From Pedobacter sp. UBA1951 (GTDB taxonomy: Bacteria; Bacteroidota; Bacteroidia; Sphingobacteriales; Sphingobacteriaceae): 6,753 nt of DNA. Made by a program: the position numbers and the translations under genes. Under the pieces are notes generated by a model. That model saw only the letters and a list, made by a program, of their open reading frames with translations, did no database searches and was not told the DNA's origin. Where the stretch lies: contig DDEP01000115.1 in the NCBI GenBank assembly GCA_002336465.1, positions 1 through 6,753 on the forward strand, read 5' to 3'. Of this stretch, positions 6,747 through 6,753 are shown one piece after another; position 1 is the stretch's first letter, and each line of letters begins with the position of its first letter.

Positions 6747-6753
6747 CGTAGTT

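Noticed and set aside
1..6753. CRISPR array, insertion sequence, integrase, tRNA or defence genes
   Set aside because: No regularly spaced repeats, transposase or recombinase motifs, cloverleaf structures or defence domains were seen on either strand.

Overview
The window looks like a chromosomal segment of a Bacteroidetes bacterium, most probably a Sphingobacteriaceae member such as Pedobacter. This is inferred from gene content, not from a database search. The clues are AT-rich DNA, A-rich leaders without clear Shine-Dalgarno sequences, an outer-membrane beta-barrel receptor with an N-terminal carboxypeptidase-regulatory-like domain and plug, and a large secreted PIG-L deacetylase next to a sodium:solute symporter.

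Layout. Positions 1-2760 are a leftward (minus-strand) cluster. It starts with an 807-residue secreted PIG-L-type deacetylase that carries beta-sandwich and glutamine-amidotransferase-like C-terminal regions. A 41-residue single-membrane-span protein follows 32 bases downstream. Last is the N-terminus of a sodium:solute symporter (SSS/SLC5 family) that runs off the left edge. The small gene's stop and the symporter's start share an ATGA, so the last two are probably translationally coupled. Positions 2761-3022 are the divergent control region. Positions 3023-3622 (+) encode a small LEA14/WHy-type lipoprotein, closed by a very strong intrinsic terminator at 3649-3699. Positions 3700-3962 hold no gene but contain two dyad-symmetry elements. 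Positions 3963-6746 (+) encode a complete 927-residue outer-membrane beta-barrel/TonB-dependent-receptor-like protein ending in Phe.

How the genes may work together. The deacetylase, mini-protein and symporter read as one unit: a periplasmic or surface hydrolase removing an acyl group from an amino-sugar-like substrate, and an inner-membrane Na+-coupled importer with a small membrane partner. The substrate cannot be named from sequence. The LEA-type lipoprotein and the barrel protein share a strand, but the terminator and 340-base gap suggest separate transcription units. No SusD-like partner, sigma/anti-sigma pair, RNA gene, mobile element or CRISPR array was seen. Overall this is an ordinary Bacteroidetes housekeeping or envelope region. 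The least annotated items are the 41-residue coupled membrane protein and the dyads in front of the receptor gene.
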